A stretch of 45,557 bases of DNA from Methanoregula sp. UBA471 (GCA_002495065.1 DADT01000070.1:2737-48293); one strand, 5' to 3'. Counted from the first letter of the stretch, positions 16,735 to 25,661 are shown. Notes: generated by a model not told the origin, from the sequence alone. Numbers and translations: made by a program.

Positions 16735-17810
16735 CAAAACAGATCATCGTCCCATTCGGACCTCAGCACCCCGTCCTTCCTGAACCTATCCATCTCGATC
16801 TCGTACTGGAGGATGAACGGGTGGTTGATGTTATCCCGTCCATAGGCTATATCCACCGTGGTTTTGAAAAACTCGTCGAGAAGCGTGAGTACACGGAATA
16901 TGTCTACATTGCTGAAAGGACCTGCGGGATCTGCAGCTTTATCCATGGCGCAACGTACTGCCAGGGAATTGAACAGATAATGAACATTGACGTGCCCGAG
17001 CGTGCCCAGTACCTCCGGGTGATCTGGTCTGAATATTCCCGGCTGCACTCTCATCTCCTGTGGCTGGGCCTTTTTGCCGATTCCTTCGGGTTTGAGAACC
17101 TCTTTATGAATGCGTGGAGGATCCGGGAACGGATCCTTGATGTGATGGAACAGACCACCGGTGGCCGGGTTATCCAGGGTTCCTGTAAGATCGGCGGTGT
17201 CCGCAGGGATATCGCTAACGAAAAACTCGACGAAATGCGCCGGGATCTTGACACCACCGAGCGGGAAATCAGGGATCTTACCACGGTATTTCTGCAGGAC
17301 AATTCGATTAAGCACCGGCTCAGGAATGTCGGCAGGCTTTCAAAGGAAGATGCTTACCACCTTGGGGCATCCGGACCCACGGCGAGGGGGAGCGGTGTAG
17401 CCATCGACCTGCGGAAGACCGGGTATGGGGCATACGGGAAGCTCAACTTCCAGCTGGTCACTGACAGCTGTGGCGACTGCTATGGACGCTGTGCGGTCCG
17501 GGCACAGGAACTGTTCACATCCATTGATTTGATACGGCAGGCTATACAGAAAATACCTGACGGTCCCATTGATATCAAGGTGAGCGGTGCCCCGAACGGG
17601 GAATTTTTCACACGGGCTGAACAGCCGCGTGGGGAGCTCGTACACTACCTCAAGGGCAATGGAACAAAATTCCTCGTCAGGTCAAGGATCAGGACACCGA
17701 CTCTGACGAACATTCCTCCGCTTGTCAGGATGCTTCAGGGATGTGAACTTGCCGACGTCCCGGTGATTGTCTTATCCATAGACCCCTGTATCAGTTGTAC
17801 GGAGCGCTGA
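16731..17810 (+). CDS. echE: Ech [NiFe] hydrogenase large subunit E
   Basis: This 359-residue catalytic subunit has the N-terminal nickel ligands in RTCGICSFIHG and the C-terminal ligands in DPCISCTER, so both CxxC motifs are intact. The protein ends right after that motif. As in other Ech enzymes, there is thus no C-terminal peptide for a maturation protease to remove. It reduces protons with ferredoxin electrons, or the reverse. Length matches known EchE proteins. Confidence 0.95.
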   Translation: MTKQIIVPFGPQHPVLPEPIHLDLVLEDERVVDVIPSIGYIHRGFEKLVEKREYTEYVYIAERTCGICSFIHGATYCQGIEQIMNIDVPERAQYLRVIWSEYSRLHSHLLWLGLFADSFGFENLFMNAWRIRERILDVMEQTTGGRVIQGSCKIGGVRRDIANEKLDEMRRDLDTTEREIRDLTTVFLQDNSIKHRLRNVGRLSKEDAYHLGASGPTARGSGVAIDLRKTGYGAYGKLNFQLVTDSCGDCYGRCAVRAQELFTSIDLIRQAIQKIPDGPIDIKVSGAPNGEFFTRAEQPRGELVHYLKGNGTKFLVRSRIRTPTLTNIPPLVRMLQGCELADVPVIVLSIDPCISCTER

Positions 17811-17815
17811 TACAA

Positions 17816-18199
17816 ATGGCATTTTTCGAGATGACAAAGACGGCAATAAAAACTCTTTTGAGCACGCCTGCCACTATCCTCTATCCCGCTCAGCCGGCAA
17901 AAAAGACGCCGCTTTCCCGCGGACATGTAACGATAGATGAGAGCAGATGTATATCCTGCGGGACCTGCCAGAGAAAATGCCCGTCGCAGGCAATTGTCAT
18001 CAGTAAGGAGGCAAAGACCTGGCAAATTGACCGGCTCCGCTGTGTTGTCTGCAATTCATGTGTCGATACCTGTCCGGTGAAGTGTCTCTTCATGGATACC
18101 CAGTATTCATCTCCGGTTATTGCCCGGAGCGTTGAATTAATCGCTATCACTTATGTAAAACCTGCAAAACCTGAAAAGAAGGACGAAGCGTCTGCATAA
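17816..18199 (+). CDS. echF: Ech hydrogenase ferredoxin subunit F
   Basis: This 127-residue polyferredoxin has two [4Fe-4S] motifs, CISCGTCQRKCP and CVVCNSCVDTCP, which pass electrons between soluble ferredoxin and the EchC cluster. The ATG at 17816 follows the echE stop by 5 bp with GGAG at 17801. A second ATG at 17831 is possible. The C-terminus is Lys/Pro/Glu-rich. It is the last gene of the operon; repeats follow. Confidence 0.9.
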   Translation: MAFFEMTKTAIKTLLSTPATILYPAQPAKKTPLSRGHVTIDESRCISCGTCQRKCPSQAIVISKEAKTWQIDRLRCVVCNSCVDTCPVKCLFMDTQYSSPVIARSVELIAITYVKPAKPEKKDEASA

Positions 18200-18232
18200 T
18201 TGAGTGTTTGATTTTTCCAGATGATTTGGAAA

Positions 18233-18293
18233 CGGGCATGAACGGGAGTTCGCACCCAAACCTTGAAAATCATTAACCTTGTATTTTTATGAG
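18233..18293 (+). repeat. R repeat, copy 1
   Basis: About 60 bp matching 38948-39012 at high identity: both share CATGAAC, GTTCGCACCC, TGAAAATCATTA and a terminal TTTTATGAGG. It is directly followed by an A hairpin. Both known copies lie just downstream of a plus-strand gene stop. Confidence 0.6.
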
Positions 18294-18405
18294 GGCTCCC
18301 CGTCTCAGGGCCTCTCCTCGGCACAGCGGGGCAGTGCGGTGTTTACAAATATGCTTACAGGCACTGATCCGCCGCGGGGCCGCCCCGTCGGGGGCGGCGG
18401 GTTCA
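18294..18405 (+). repeat. A-B composite hairpin repeat, locus 1
   Basis: Hairpin A is at 18298-18331 (stem CCCCG/CGGGG around CTCAGGGCCTCTCC). Hairpin B is at 18369-18400 (CCGCCGC pairs with GCGGCGG and an inner GCC/GGC stem). The same A-then-B order recurs at 32731-32860 and, inverted, at 28196-28310. No coding capacity. Confidence 0.65.
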
Positions 18406-18449
18406 TCGCAAATAATTATGAGGAATAAATATTCCATTACTCATATCAG

Positions 18450-18463
18450 TTTAATATAAATAC
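18450..18463 (+). promoter_or_regulatory. TATA-like element before small ORF
   Basis: TTTAATATAAATAC would place a transcript start near 18482, just ahead of the AAGGA at 18488-18492 and the TTG at 18496. Confidence 0.35.
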
Positions 18464-18495
18464 TTTCTTCCTGACAGATGCAGGATTAAGGAAAA

Positions 18496-18600
18496 TTGGT
18501 TTTTTGGATTTGGTACATACGTGCACTGGTGCACCTCATCATACTGGTAGCAGGTCTCATCAATACGTGGCTCGCCGCCCGGGGTGCCATAAGGGAATGA
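18496..18600 (+). CDS. Possible 34-residue single-span membrane protein
   Basis: The frame from TTG at 18496 reads a basic/aromatic start (VFWIWYIRALVH), a hydrophobic stretch (LIILVAGLINTWLAA) and a charged end (RGAIRE). It has the form of a small membrane protein and is too orderly for a random spacer. A TATA element and a purine-rich AAGGA precede it, though the spacing to the TTG is short. It could instead be the remnant of a larger gene. No family recognised. Confidence 0.3.
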   Translation: MVFWIWYIRALVHLIILVAGLINTWLAARGAIRE

Positions 18601-18675
18601 GAAAAGGGACCGCGGGGTCAGGGCAGACGGGCCCGGCCAGTTCCTGCCAATAGTTTGAATGGTAAAGAAATTGTT

Positions 18676-19039
18676 CTATATGGCCTCAAGCCAGTCCCAG
18701 GCTTCTTCAATTCTCCCTGCCTTAAAGAACCTGACTGAAAGACCGGTAAAAATCCCGGTTATTTTTACTATCCATGTCATCCATTCGTCCCATGAATCGT
18801 CTGCGACGATAGCCATGCGTTCGATTTTTGAGAATTGCGGCCATCCCTTCAGTTCTTCCCATGCTCCACCTTGTGTCCAGCCCAAAATATTCGACCTGGA
18901 TGAGCAACCGGATTTTTTTGTACTGTTCAAGGGCTCTTTCCAGTTCCGGGATCAGGTTATTGGTGTAATCTTCTTCCGTTAGTTTTCCAACAAGACGGAA
19001 CCAGAGTATGTTTCCCCGCGCTGCGTTTTTTTCTATCAT
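18676..19039 (-). pseudogene. SpoIIAA-like (STAS superfamily) protein, frameshifted
   Basis: The 5' part (from the ATG at 19039, after a GAGG site) reads MIEKNAARGNILWFRLVGKL to VEYFGLD and then loses the family pattern. The other frame carries on with GGAWEELKGWPQFSKIERMA to RIEEAWDWLEAI, ending at 18676. Joined, they make a complete SpoIIAA-like domain of about 120 residues. The break lies near 18868-18876. Either the gene is dead, or this is a sequencing error or a true frameshift. Family members are small STAS-fold proteins of uncertain function. Confidence 0.65.
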
Positions 19040-19549
19040 AACCTCTGCCTTTCACCGTGGATCTCTTAATGTTTTCCCAAAATACGATCCGGATCCGGAT
19101 GGATCAGAATCTATCCTAAGTCCTTATGCTTGTCTGAATACCTGCCAGTACCAGACGCTGCTATCGGTACTATCTTTGAGAAGATGATACCGCCATAACG
19201 CACGCCTTGCTGGCGTGATATTTCCAAACGGGGCAATTTCCGGAATATGGGGAATTTTTCACAACACAACGCTCCATGTAATACATTTCATGATCGCTGC
19301 ACATTTTCGGCCAATCCCCTCCTGCACATCATCAGCTGCAGTTTTCTGTCAGGACTGTATTCTGGCTCCGTTCTAGTTTCCGATGCGCAACGTGAACAGA
19401 AAGGGTTTAAAACATGAGTCCACAGTAACAGGTTACTGAGTAGTGCATACAGTACGATCAATTTTCTTTGCTGGCGATCTTGAGTTTTCAGCATTACTCA
19501 AACCCTGCCCTCTGAAGGGCAGAGCAGAACCTGAAAGATGAGGTGTCCG
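19040..19549. other. Intergenic region with two perfect hairpins upstream of the KamA-like gene
   Basis: Two clean inverted repeats are visible: CACGCC/GGCGTG at 19201-19217, and CTGCCC/GGGCAG at 19505-19522. The second lies 27 bp before the start codon at 19550 and might be part of the mRNA leader. A 68-codon minus-strand frame at 19288-19494 has no recognisable feature and is not called. Confidence 0.4.
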
Positions 19550-20674
19550 ATGAATCCGAAATACCTGAGTACTATATCCGAGCTTGACAACCTTGTCGGG
19601 CTCGCTTCCAAAGAACGTGATGCAATGGAGATGGTAAGTGAAAAATTTCCCTTCCGCTCCAACGAGTATTACCTGTCATTAATTGACTGGAAAGACGACC
19701 ACGACCCATTACGGGGGATTGTTATTCCCGATCCTGCCGAACTCAAGGGCGGGGGATGTCTCGATCCTTCATGTGAAAGAGATTTTACCCGTAAGCCCGG
19801 CCTGCAGCATAAATATGCGCAGACCGGACTCCTGCTCATGACGGATGTCTGCGGGGGCATATGCCGCTTCTGCTTCCGGAAACGGCTGTTCATGGATACC
19901 GAACGCGAGACCGTGAAGGATGTCTCCGGGGGCATTGACTATATCCGTGAACACAAAGAGATTACCAATGTCCTGTTAACCGGGGGGGATCCCCTGACCC
20001 TTGAAACCTGCCGGATCGAATCGATCCTGCGCCGGCTCCGTGAGATTGAGCATGTCAATATTATCCGTATCGGCAGCAAGATGCTTGCGTACAACCCGTA
20101 CCGGATCCTCAACGACACCGATCTATGCTCTGTCCTCTCACGCTACAGCACACCGGAAAAACGCATCTACCTGATGGCACATTTCAACCACCCGCGGGAA
20201 CTGACAGACGTATCGGTGCGGGCAGCACACGAACTGCAGAAAGCCGGGGTCATGGTCGTCAGCCAGACCCCGATCCTCAACGGTATCAACAGTGAGCCGG
20301 AAACGTTTACCGAGCTGTTCAGGAAACTATCATTTGCAGGGATCTCACCGTATTACGTCTTCCAGTGCCGGCCATCCCTGGGCAACCGCTTCTTCCAGGT
20401 TCCCGTAGAACAGTCGTACGAGATTATCCAGAAATCCTGGCAGGCTTGTTCCGGCCTTGCGAAACGGGCACGTTTTGTCATGTCGCATGCAACCGGTAAG
20501 ATTGAAGTCGTCGGAAAGACTGCAGGACAGGTCTTCATGCGGTATCACCAGTCGGCCGATCCTGCAAACATCGGGAAATTCATGGTGTTCCGCAGCAATC
20601 CGCTGGCCCGGTGGTTTGATGATTACCGTCATGTCCTGACGGATTTTGAGACAAAAAAGACCTGGTTGTTCTGA
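19550..20674 (+). CDS. KamA-family radical SAM protein (lysine 2,3-aminomutase-like)
   Basis: This 374-residue enzyme has the radical SAM cluster motif CGGICRFC (Cys101, 105, 108), the downstream GGDPLTLE glycine motif for SAM binding and the KamA-type TP-barrel. The PLP-lysine region of aminomutases (normally PGGGGK) is here HATGKIEVVGK, so PLP use is plausible but not certain. In methanogens ablA works with the acetyltransferase gene ablB to make N-acetyl-beta-lysine as an osmolyte; no ablB is adjacent. The substrate is therefore open. The ATG at 19550 is preferred to 19538 because GAGGTG precedes it. Confidence 0.8.
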   Translation: MNPKYLSTISELDNLVGLASKERDAMEMVSEKFPFRSNEYYLSLIDWKDDHDPLRGIVIPDPAELKGGGCLDPSCERDFTRKPGLQHKYAQTGLLLMTDVCGGICRFCFRKRLFMDTERETVKDVSGGIDYIREHKEITNVLLTGGDPLTLETCRIESILRRLREIEHVNIIRIGSKMLAYNPYRILNDTDLCSVLSRYSTPEKRIYLMAHFNHPRELTDVSVRAAHELQKAGVMVVSQTPILNGINSEPETFTELFRKLSFAGISPYYVFQCRPSLGNRFFQVPVEQSYEIIQKSWQACSGLAKRARFVMSHATGKIEVVGKTAGQVFMRYHQSADPANIGKFMVFRSNPLARWFDDYRHVLTDFETKKTWLF

Positions 20675-20799
20675 CCGGGATTTGGGTTCTCCAGCGGGAT
20701 AAATCCGGATACACATACTCCAACGTTGATGGTATCATAGAAATACGGAGCGGGCGATTCAGGCACGACATGACAATCCATTTCTCCTTGTGAAAAACG

Positions 20800-20822
20800 C
20801 CCGGCATCCTTTTTTGGCCGGG
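20800..20822 (+). terminator. Hairpin with T-run downstream of KamA-like gene
   Basis: CCCGGC and GCCGGG form a 6-bp stem around a loop that contains six T. It lies 126 bp beyond the stop codon. It is a candidate 3' end, not proven. Confidence 0.3.
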
Positions 20823-20827
20823 GAGGA

Positions 20828-20929
20828 TTGCTGTGGCACGTCAAAACCAAACCAGAAAATGTCCCCGATCATTTGAAATCACTTCATGCCGGTCTGGAAA
20901 AAACAGGGATAGTAATTCTGAGTATTTAA
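20828..20929 (+). CDS. Possible 33-residue ORF or gene remnant
   Basis: From TTG at 20828 the frame reads LLWHVKTKPENVPDHLKSLH and ends GIVILSI at a TAA at 20927. The composition is protein-like, and GGGGAGGA immediately precedes, but it is too close to the TTG for an ideal site. It converges on the DUF389 gene. It may be the tail of a decayed gene rather than an active one. Confidence 0.18.
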   Translation: MLWHVKTKPENVPDHLKSLHAGLEKTGIVILSI

Positions 20930-20948
20930 GGAAAAACCTGCGCTATCG

Positions 20949-21989
20949 TTATACAATGAACGAGATAATCACCAGAAATCCGATAGCGATAGCAAGGAAC
21001 CACGCAACACGGATAATGACCTGCCGTGACTGGACCTGGGCAAAGAGACTTCTTGGACCGATATGGAGAAACACGACTCCGATGATACTGCCTGCGATAA
21101 GGCCGATAACATTCTGGAGGGTAAGGATAACAGCTTTTACGGACCCCTCAGGAAACAAAGCCATGGTGATGCCAGTCACCACCGCAGGAGGGAGGAGTGC
21201 AGCAGCGATCGCCACACCTGCGATCCCTTCCGGAATTCCCTCCGACAGGGCTATCATGGTTGCAAATCCAAGGAGAACCGCCATCAGGATGAAAATTGCA
21301 TTGGGGTCTGTACGTGACAGGATCTCCGGTGTGAGGGGCAGATCGATGATGAATGAGAGTGCAAATGAGGATATGGCAGAGATAACAACCAGCATGACCA
21401 CCATCAGTCCCAGTATCTGGATGCAGCGCAGGGTCGTTTTTACATCCCCGATCGCAATATAGACCGCCAAAGCATAGATCGGACCAAGCAGCGGAGATAT
21501 CAGCATCGCACCGATAATAATGCCGATATTGTTCAGGAATAATCCAATCAGTGCTACGAGGCCGGCAATGGCGGCGAGAATAAATTTCTCCTTATCAAAT
21601 TCTATGTGTGATTCCGTTGAGGCGATTATCTTCTCGATGGGAGTTTTTTCCTCCTTTTTCCCGGAATTTTCTGATCGTTCTTTGAGTTTTTCTACAAAGG
21701 GGGAGATAACAAAATCCGGTGTAGAAACTTCGATGAGAGTGATACGGTCATCGGCTTCCGCCAGACTATCATAATCAGGGATAAAACTCGTCCAGATCGG
21801 CCGGGAACCAGATGTTCCCTTTATTGAACCATTGGTTTTCGTGATCAGTTCATCCAGCATCTCATCGGGAACATAGAGGGTAAATCTCGTAGATTTTTCC
21901 CCCTCATCGATCGAAAAAAGAGTGTCCTTAAATCTGGCTTCAATTGTTCCGGACTTACCTTTTGGAACTTCAATTACTACTTTTTTCAT
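20949..21989 (-). CDS. DUF389 (TIGR00341-like) membrane protein
   Basis: This 346-residue protein has a cytoplasmic N-terminal domain (about 1-130, starting MKKVVIEVPKGKSGTIEARF) and about six membrane segments holding the family pattern NNIGIIIGAMLISPLLGPIYALA and ALLPPAVVTGITMALF. Function in archaea is unknown; the membrane part resembles a small transporter core. The ATG at 21989 is chosen over 22040 because family members begin at MKKV-like residues. It lies 66 bp after trkA on the same strand and may be co-transcribed with the potassium genes. Confidence 0.82.
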   Translation of the reverse strand: MKKVVIEVPKGKSGTIEARFKDTLFSIDEGEKSTRFTLYVPDEMLDELITKTNGSIKGTSGSRPIWTSFIPDYDSLAEADDRITLIEVSTPDFVISPFVEKLKERSENSGKKEEKTPIEKIIASTESHIEFDKEKFILAAIAGLVALIGLFLNNIGIIIGAMLISPLLGPIYALAVYIAIGDVKTTLRCIQILGLMVVMLVVISAISSFALSFIIDLPLTPEILSRTDPNAIFILMAVLLGFATMIALSEGIPEGIAGVAIAAALLPPAVVTGITMALFPEGSVKAVILTLQNVIGLIAGSIIGVVFLHIGPRSLFAQVQSRQVIIRVAWFLAIAIGFLVIISFIV

Positions 21990-22055
21990 CGGAATGATCC
22001 CATTCTCACGAACTACAGAACACAATAAACCTATGGACATTCTCCAGACGGGGGA

Positions 22056-22715
22056 TTACGTTTTTACCGCTTCATGAAAAAATTCCCTTATTTTTTCGAC
22101 GTGACCGGCAGTCGTAACGATCATCACTTCATCCCCTTCTCTGACCACCGGGTTCTCTCCGGAAAGGATGAACTCATCTCCCCGGTAAATTCCTATAAAG
22201 GCACTTTTTGAGGGGAGGGTCAGTTCATTGAGACGCTGATTGATCTGTCTGGGAGTCGCAAGGACACTGATAAACTGGACATCACCACGGATAAGACAGC
22301 TCAGTTCAATGGTGTCTACACCGCGAAGAGTATCGGATATTATCGAGGATGCAATCTGCGACGGGTTAATCAGATCATTGAATCCCAGCTGTTTTGCAAC
22401 CGCAAGGAACTGGTCGTCATGGATGCGCAGGACTATTTTTGGTACTTTCCTGTTCCGTGCAATGAGACCGATAAGAATGTTATCCTGGTCATGATCCGTG
22501 CAGGCAATAATTACATCCGCTTTCTCAATCTGTGCCTTATCAAGGATGTCGGGTCGTGTGCCCTCTCCATTGATAATGGTGCAATCCAGCGATTCAGACA
22601 GTTCTTTTGCATATTTCGGGTCCCTCTCTATAACTATTACTTCATTACCAAGGTGTGCCAGTTTTTGGGCAAGGTGTTTTCCCAGTTCACCTGCTCCGGT
22701 AATTATTACCCGCAT
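22056..22715 (-). CDS. trkA: TrkA potassium-uptake regulator (RCK protein)
   Basis: This 219-residue protein has a TrkA_N/RCK Rossmann domain (about 1-130; MRVIITGAGELGKHLAQKLA, then an acidic IERD that binds the NAD ribose) and a TrkA_C domain (about 135-216; SAFIGIYRGDEFILSGENPV). It binds nucleotide and gates the TrkH channel encoded next upstream. GGAGG lies ahead of the ATG at 22715. It is separated from trkH by 238 bp, so it may have its own promoter. Confidence 0.9.
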   Translation of the reverse strand: MRVIITGAGELGKHLAQKLAHLGNEVIVIERDPKYAKELSESLDCTIINGEGTRPDILDKAQIEKADVIIACTDHDQDNILIGLIARNRKVPKIVLRIHDDQFLAVAKQLGFNDLINPSQIASSIISDTLRGVDTIELSCLIRGDVQFISVLATPRQINQRLNELTLPSKSAFIGIYRGDEFILSGENPVVREGDEVMIVTTAGHVEKIREFFHEAVKT

Positions 22716-22953
22716 TATCCACCATCCTCCGTGCCTTTACCAAACAATACCCGTTAAAAGACTGCAGTAACTGCCTGCATGATCAACATGGCAGGCAGCA
22801 TTCACTCATCACCCTTTAACATCATATATATATCTGAGTTACACTATCGCCAATCAATCTCCATTCGTCGTCAGCAATTGAAACCCTGTTTTATCGGCAT
22901 GAGATTCCCCGGGTGGCAATGGGTCTCTCACCGTCACCTGATCCGGTATTGTA

Positions 22954-24411
22954 TCAGGGTACTGTTTCAGATTTAGCCATCGGCCATCTCCACCATGTCA
23001 TCGGGTTAAGAAGGATAAGGAACGGGATTATTTCCAACCGTCCAAGCAGCATATCGATTGCAAGCACTCCTTTCAGAACGAAGGGAAGGGATGGAGACGT
23101 CAATCCTGTTGATAATCCGACAGTGCCGAGAGCGCTCGTCACTTCGAAAAGAGAGTTGCTCATCCCATACCCATGAACCATGAAGACAAAACATGAAACG
23201 GCAAGGACAATACCGTAGAGAAAAATGTATGACACATGCTGGTATACCTCATCGGGTTTTATCACCCGTTCTCCTACCTTCAGGGGTATTACTACCTCCC
23301 TCGGTAAAAAAATCCGCATAAAAATAATCCTGATTATCTGCACTATGAGAATCAGCCGGAAAATTTTCAGGCCACCTGATGTCGATCCCAGGCTTCCCCC
23401 TATCCCCATAATTACAATCAGTACCGCTCGTGATGTTTCCGGAAGTTCCCCGATGGAAATAGTTGAAAATCCCGTGGTGGTGAGAGCCGAAATAACCTGG
23501 AATACTGCAACAGGGATTGCATCAACAACATCTACCGTTAGTGCAAGAGAGAAAACCATCAGTGCTATACCCGTTGCGGCAAAGAAGAAAAAATAGCGCA
23601 GCTGAACGTCACCGAAAAATTTTTTCGGGTTCTGAAACAGCTCGGGAAAGATACTAAAATCAGTCCCGCCCATAACCATGACCACACACATCACAACGGG
23701 AATTATCACACCAGAAAAATCCGCAATGCTCCCGGTTTTTGTGGAAAAACCACCCGTGGAAACAGCACTGAGTGCATGACAGATAGCGTCAAAGGGTATC
23801 ATGCCCCCTGCCCAGAATAATCCAAATGCCAGGAGTGTGATGGCGATATATACCCTGATTAACATCAGTGCGGTGGCAATGACCCCGGGCTTTACGATAT
23901 CGGTACTGTTTTGTGTTTCAAAAAGTAGGAAGGTGGTGGTTCCGGGTTTTAAGAAAATGAGGAGCACCACAATAATGATTCCAATACCCCCGATCCACTG
24001 GAGCCAAGAACGGAAGAAAAGAAAAAGGGGATCTGATACGTTTGGCATCACGGAGAGACCAGTTGTTGTTATACCGGCAATGCATTCAAAGAGTGCGTCA
24101 GCGTAGGTCACACCCGTGATGAGATGCACCGGGACGGCACTGATGATTGATGAAAGGGGGAAAAAGATGGCCGTAAGCACGATCGCTTCTTTTAATCGTA
24201 ACTCAGTCCGGGGCAGGAGTCTGTAAAGAATAAACCCGGCACCCAGGGTACTTCCTGCAACGCTGGTGAAAATAACGGCAGCATGGGTTTCATGTATGAA
24301 TGCTGCGAAGGCTGCGGGAGGCAGAAGGATAATCCCCAGAGCCATGAGGAAGTATCCGAAATATTTTCCGATTCTCCCCACTTCTATTGGAGAGACAAGT
24401 TCATACATCAA
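22954..24411 (-). CDS. trkH: TrkH-family potassium transporter
   Basis: This 485-residue protein carries four pore-like repeats with selectivity-filter glycines, for example AGITTTGLSVMP, HALSAVSTGGFSTKTGSI, ISALTTTGFSTISIG and TSALGTVGLSTGL, as in TrkH/KtrB. It would import K+ under control of TrkA. Ten or more membrane segments are visible. The alternative ATG is at 24408 (MM start). Confidence 0.9.
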   Translation of the reverse strand: MMYELVSPIEVGRIGKYFGYFLMALGIILLPPAAFAAFIHETHAAVIFTSVAGSTLGAGFILYRLLPRTELRLKEAIVLTAIFFPLSSIISAVPVHLITGVTYADALFECIAGITTTGLSVMPNVSDPLFLFFRSWLQWIGGIGIIIVVLLIFLKPGTTTFLLFETQNSTDIVKPGVIATALMLIRVYIAITLLAFGLFWAGGMIPFDAICHALSAVSTGGFSTKTGSIADFSGVIIPVVMCVVMVMGGTDFSIFPELFQNPKKFFGDVQLRYFFFFAATGIALMVFSLALTVDVVDAIPVAVFQVISALTTTGFSTISIGELPETSRAVLIVIMGIGGSLGSTSGGLKIFRLILIVQIIRIIFMRIFLPREVVIPLKVGERVIKPDEVYQHVSYIFLYGIVLAVSCFVFMVHGYGMSNSLFEVTSALGTVGLSTGLTSPSLPFVLKGVLAIDMLLGRLEIIPFLILLNPMTWWRWPMAKSETVP

Positions 24412-24527
24412 AGGAGATTAACTATGTTAAACCTGATAAAATTGTGCAGGCTGATGTAAGGCACTCATGATAAGCAAACATCATATAAACAATCTGAAAT
24501 ACCAGAATTCGTCAGGACTCTGATTAT

Positions 24528-25661
24528 TCAGGATTTGCTTTCCAGCCACTTCTCCATAACATCAAGAGCAAGCCCGATGTTCCCTATCTGGCAGTGGTTC
24601 CCGGCATGGTCCTTTTCGGTAAAGATGCGTTCGGTCACCGACTTTGCATTTTTTAATGCGCTCACCTGTTTGTAGTGCATTTTCAGCGGGATGAAATGGT
24701 CTTTTGCCCCCGTCAGGATCAGGACGTCCTGGGTCACAAGTTCCGAATGCAGGTTGTGTTCATTGAACTGGAGCAGCACATCCGTTGCATCCATCGGTGA
24801 TGAGGTTTTCGTGATATACATGAGGTTGTTGATCCCCCACCGCTCCTGGAAATTCCCTCTCATTTTCAACCGGGCAAGATAATTCATCAACCCTCTCGAC
24901 TGCAACAGAATCTTTACAAGCAGCCGGACGGGAAGGGATGGTATCTGCATGTAATCAAACGCAATACTCAAAGCGATAACCCGTTGGATTCTTGGTTCAT
25001 ATGCCGCTGCACGGAAACACAGCCAGCCCCCCATGGATATCCCAAGCAGGGTTACGTTGCCGGGGTGAAGATGGTCAAGTACCGCCTTCACCGGTTTCTC
25101 CCACTGATACGTAAGAGGAAGACCGGATTTTTTTAATGCAGCTCCCTGTCCCGGTCCTTCGAACAGTATCACATCATAGCCATGACCCGAGAAGTACACC
25201 GCAAGAGAATAAAATTCCTCAATGAATGAGTCAAATCCTCCGTGGATAACAATAGTCCCCCTGAAGGCAGGGCAGGCAGACGGGACACGAATGGCAGGGA
25301 GACAGGTATGTTCGTACGGGATACAGAGACGTTCAAGGGGTTCTCCTGCGCAGACCTTCTGGTAAAAAATATCGATGAATGTGTCATAGAGGCTTTCCTT
25401 GTCAGGGTCAGACGGCAGCGTGAAAAATTCCGCAGCCCGGTAGTAAAAGGCAGCATTCATCCACCGCTGTTCGGAGCTGGCTTCCTGTGCCAGAGCAGTC
25501 ATCACACCTTTCCAGTCATCCAGTGTCCGGATATGTTGTGCGGCCTTCAACATATCTTCAAAACGTGCGTATCCCAGCGAATACCAGCGGTTTAGCTGGA
25601 AATTTATGATCGTAACGGTATGGAAGGGATGGTAGCCGACCGGAAAATCAAATTTCATCAT
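24528..25661 (-). CDS. Alpha/beta hydrolase
   Basis: This 377-residue protein has an N-terminal helical cap (about 1-125) and an alpha/beta hydrolase core. The oxyanion segment is TIVIHGGFDS, the nucleophile elbow GISMGG, the probable acid Asp in LTGAKDHFIPL, and the probable catalytic His in FTEKDHAGNHCQIGN. The architecture resembles FrsA/DUF1100-type hydrolases. The substrate is unknown. The ATG at 25661 has GGAG at good distance; the longer reading from 25739 would translate through that site. It is a single gene between trkH and the divergent CDF transporter. Confidence 0.75.
   Translation of the reverse strand: MMKFDFPVGYHPFHTVTIINFQLNRWYSLGYARFEDMLKAAQHIRTLDDWKGVMTALAQEASSEQRWMNAAFYYRAAEFFTLPSDPDKESLYDTFIDIFYQKVCAGEPLERLCIPYEHTCLPAIRVPSACPAFRGTIVIHGGFDSFIEEFYSLAVYFSGHGYDVILFEGPGQGAALKKSGLPLTYQWEKPVKAVLDHLHPGNVTLLGISMGGWLCFRAAAYEPRIQRVIALSIAFDYMQIPSLPVRLLVKILLQSRGLMNYLARLKMRGNFQERWGINNLMYITKTSSPMDATDVLLQFNEHNLHSELVTQDVLILTGAKDHFIPLKMHYKQVSALKNAKSVTERIFTEKDHAGNHCQIGNIGLALDVMEKWLESKS

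Noticed and set aside
16593..17315. 240-codon minus-strand frame in the ech operon
   Set aside because: It is antisense to echD and echE, which carry complete hydrogenase motifs.
20833..21462. 209-codon plus-strand frame with a good GGGGAGG site before its GTG
   Set aside because: Most of it is antisense to DUF389 and is rich in Arg, Thr, Ile and Met without a domain. The ribosome-like site is more probably chance or belongs to the short frame at 20828.
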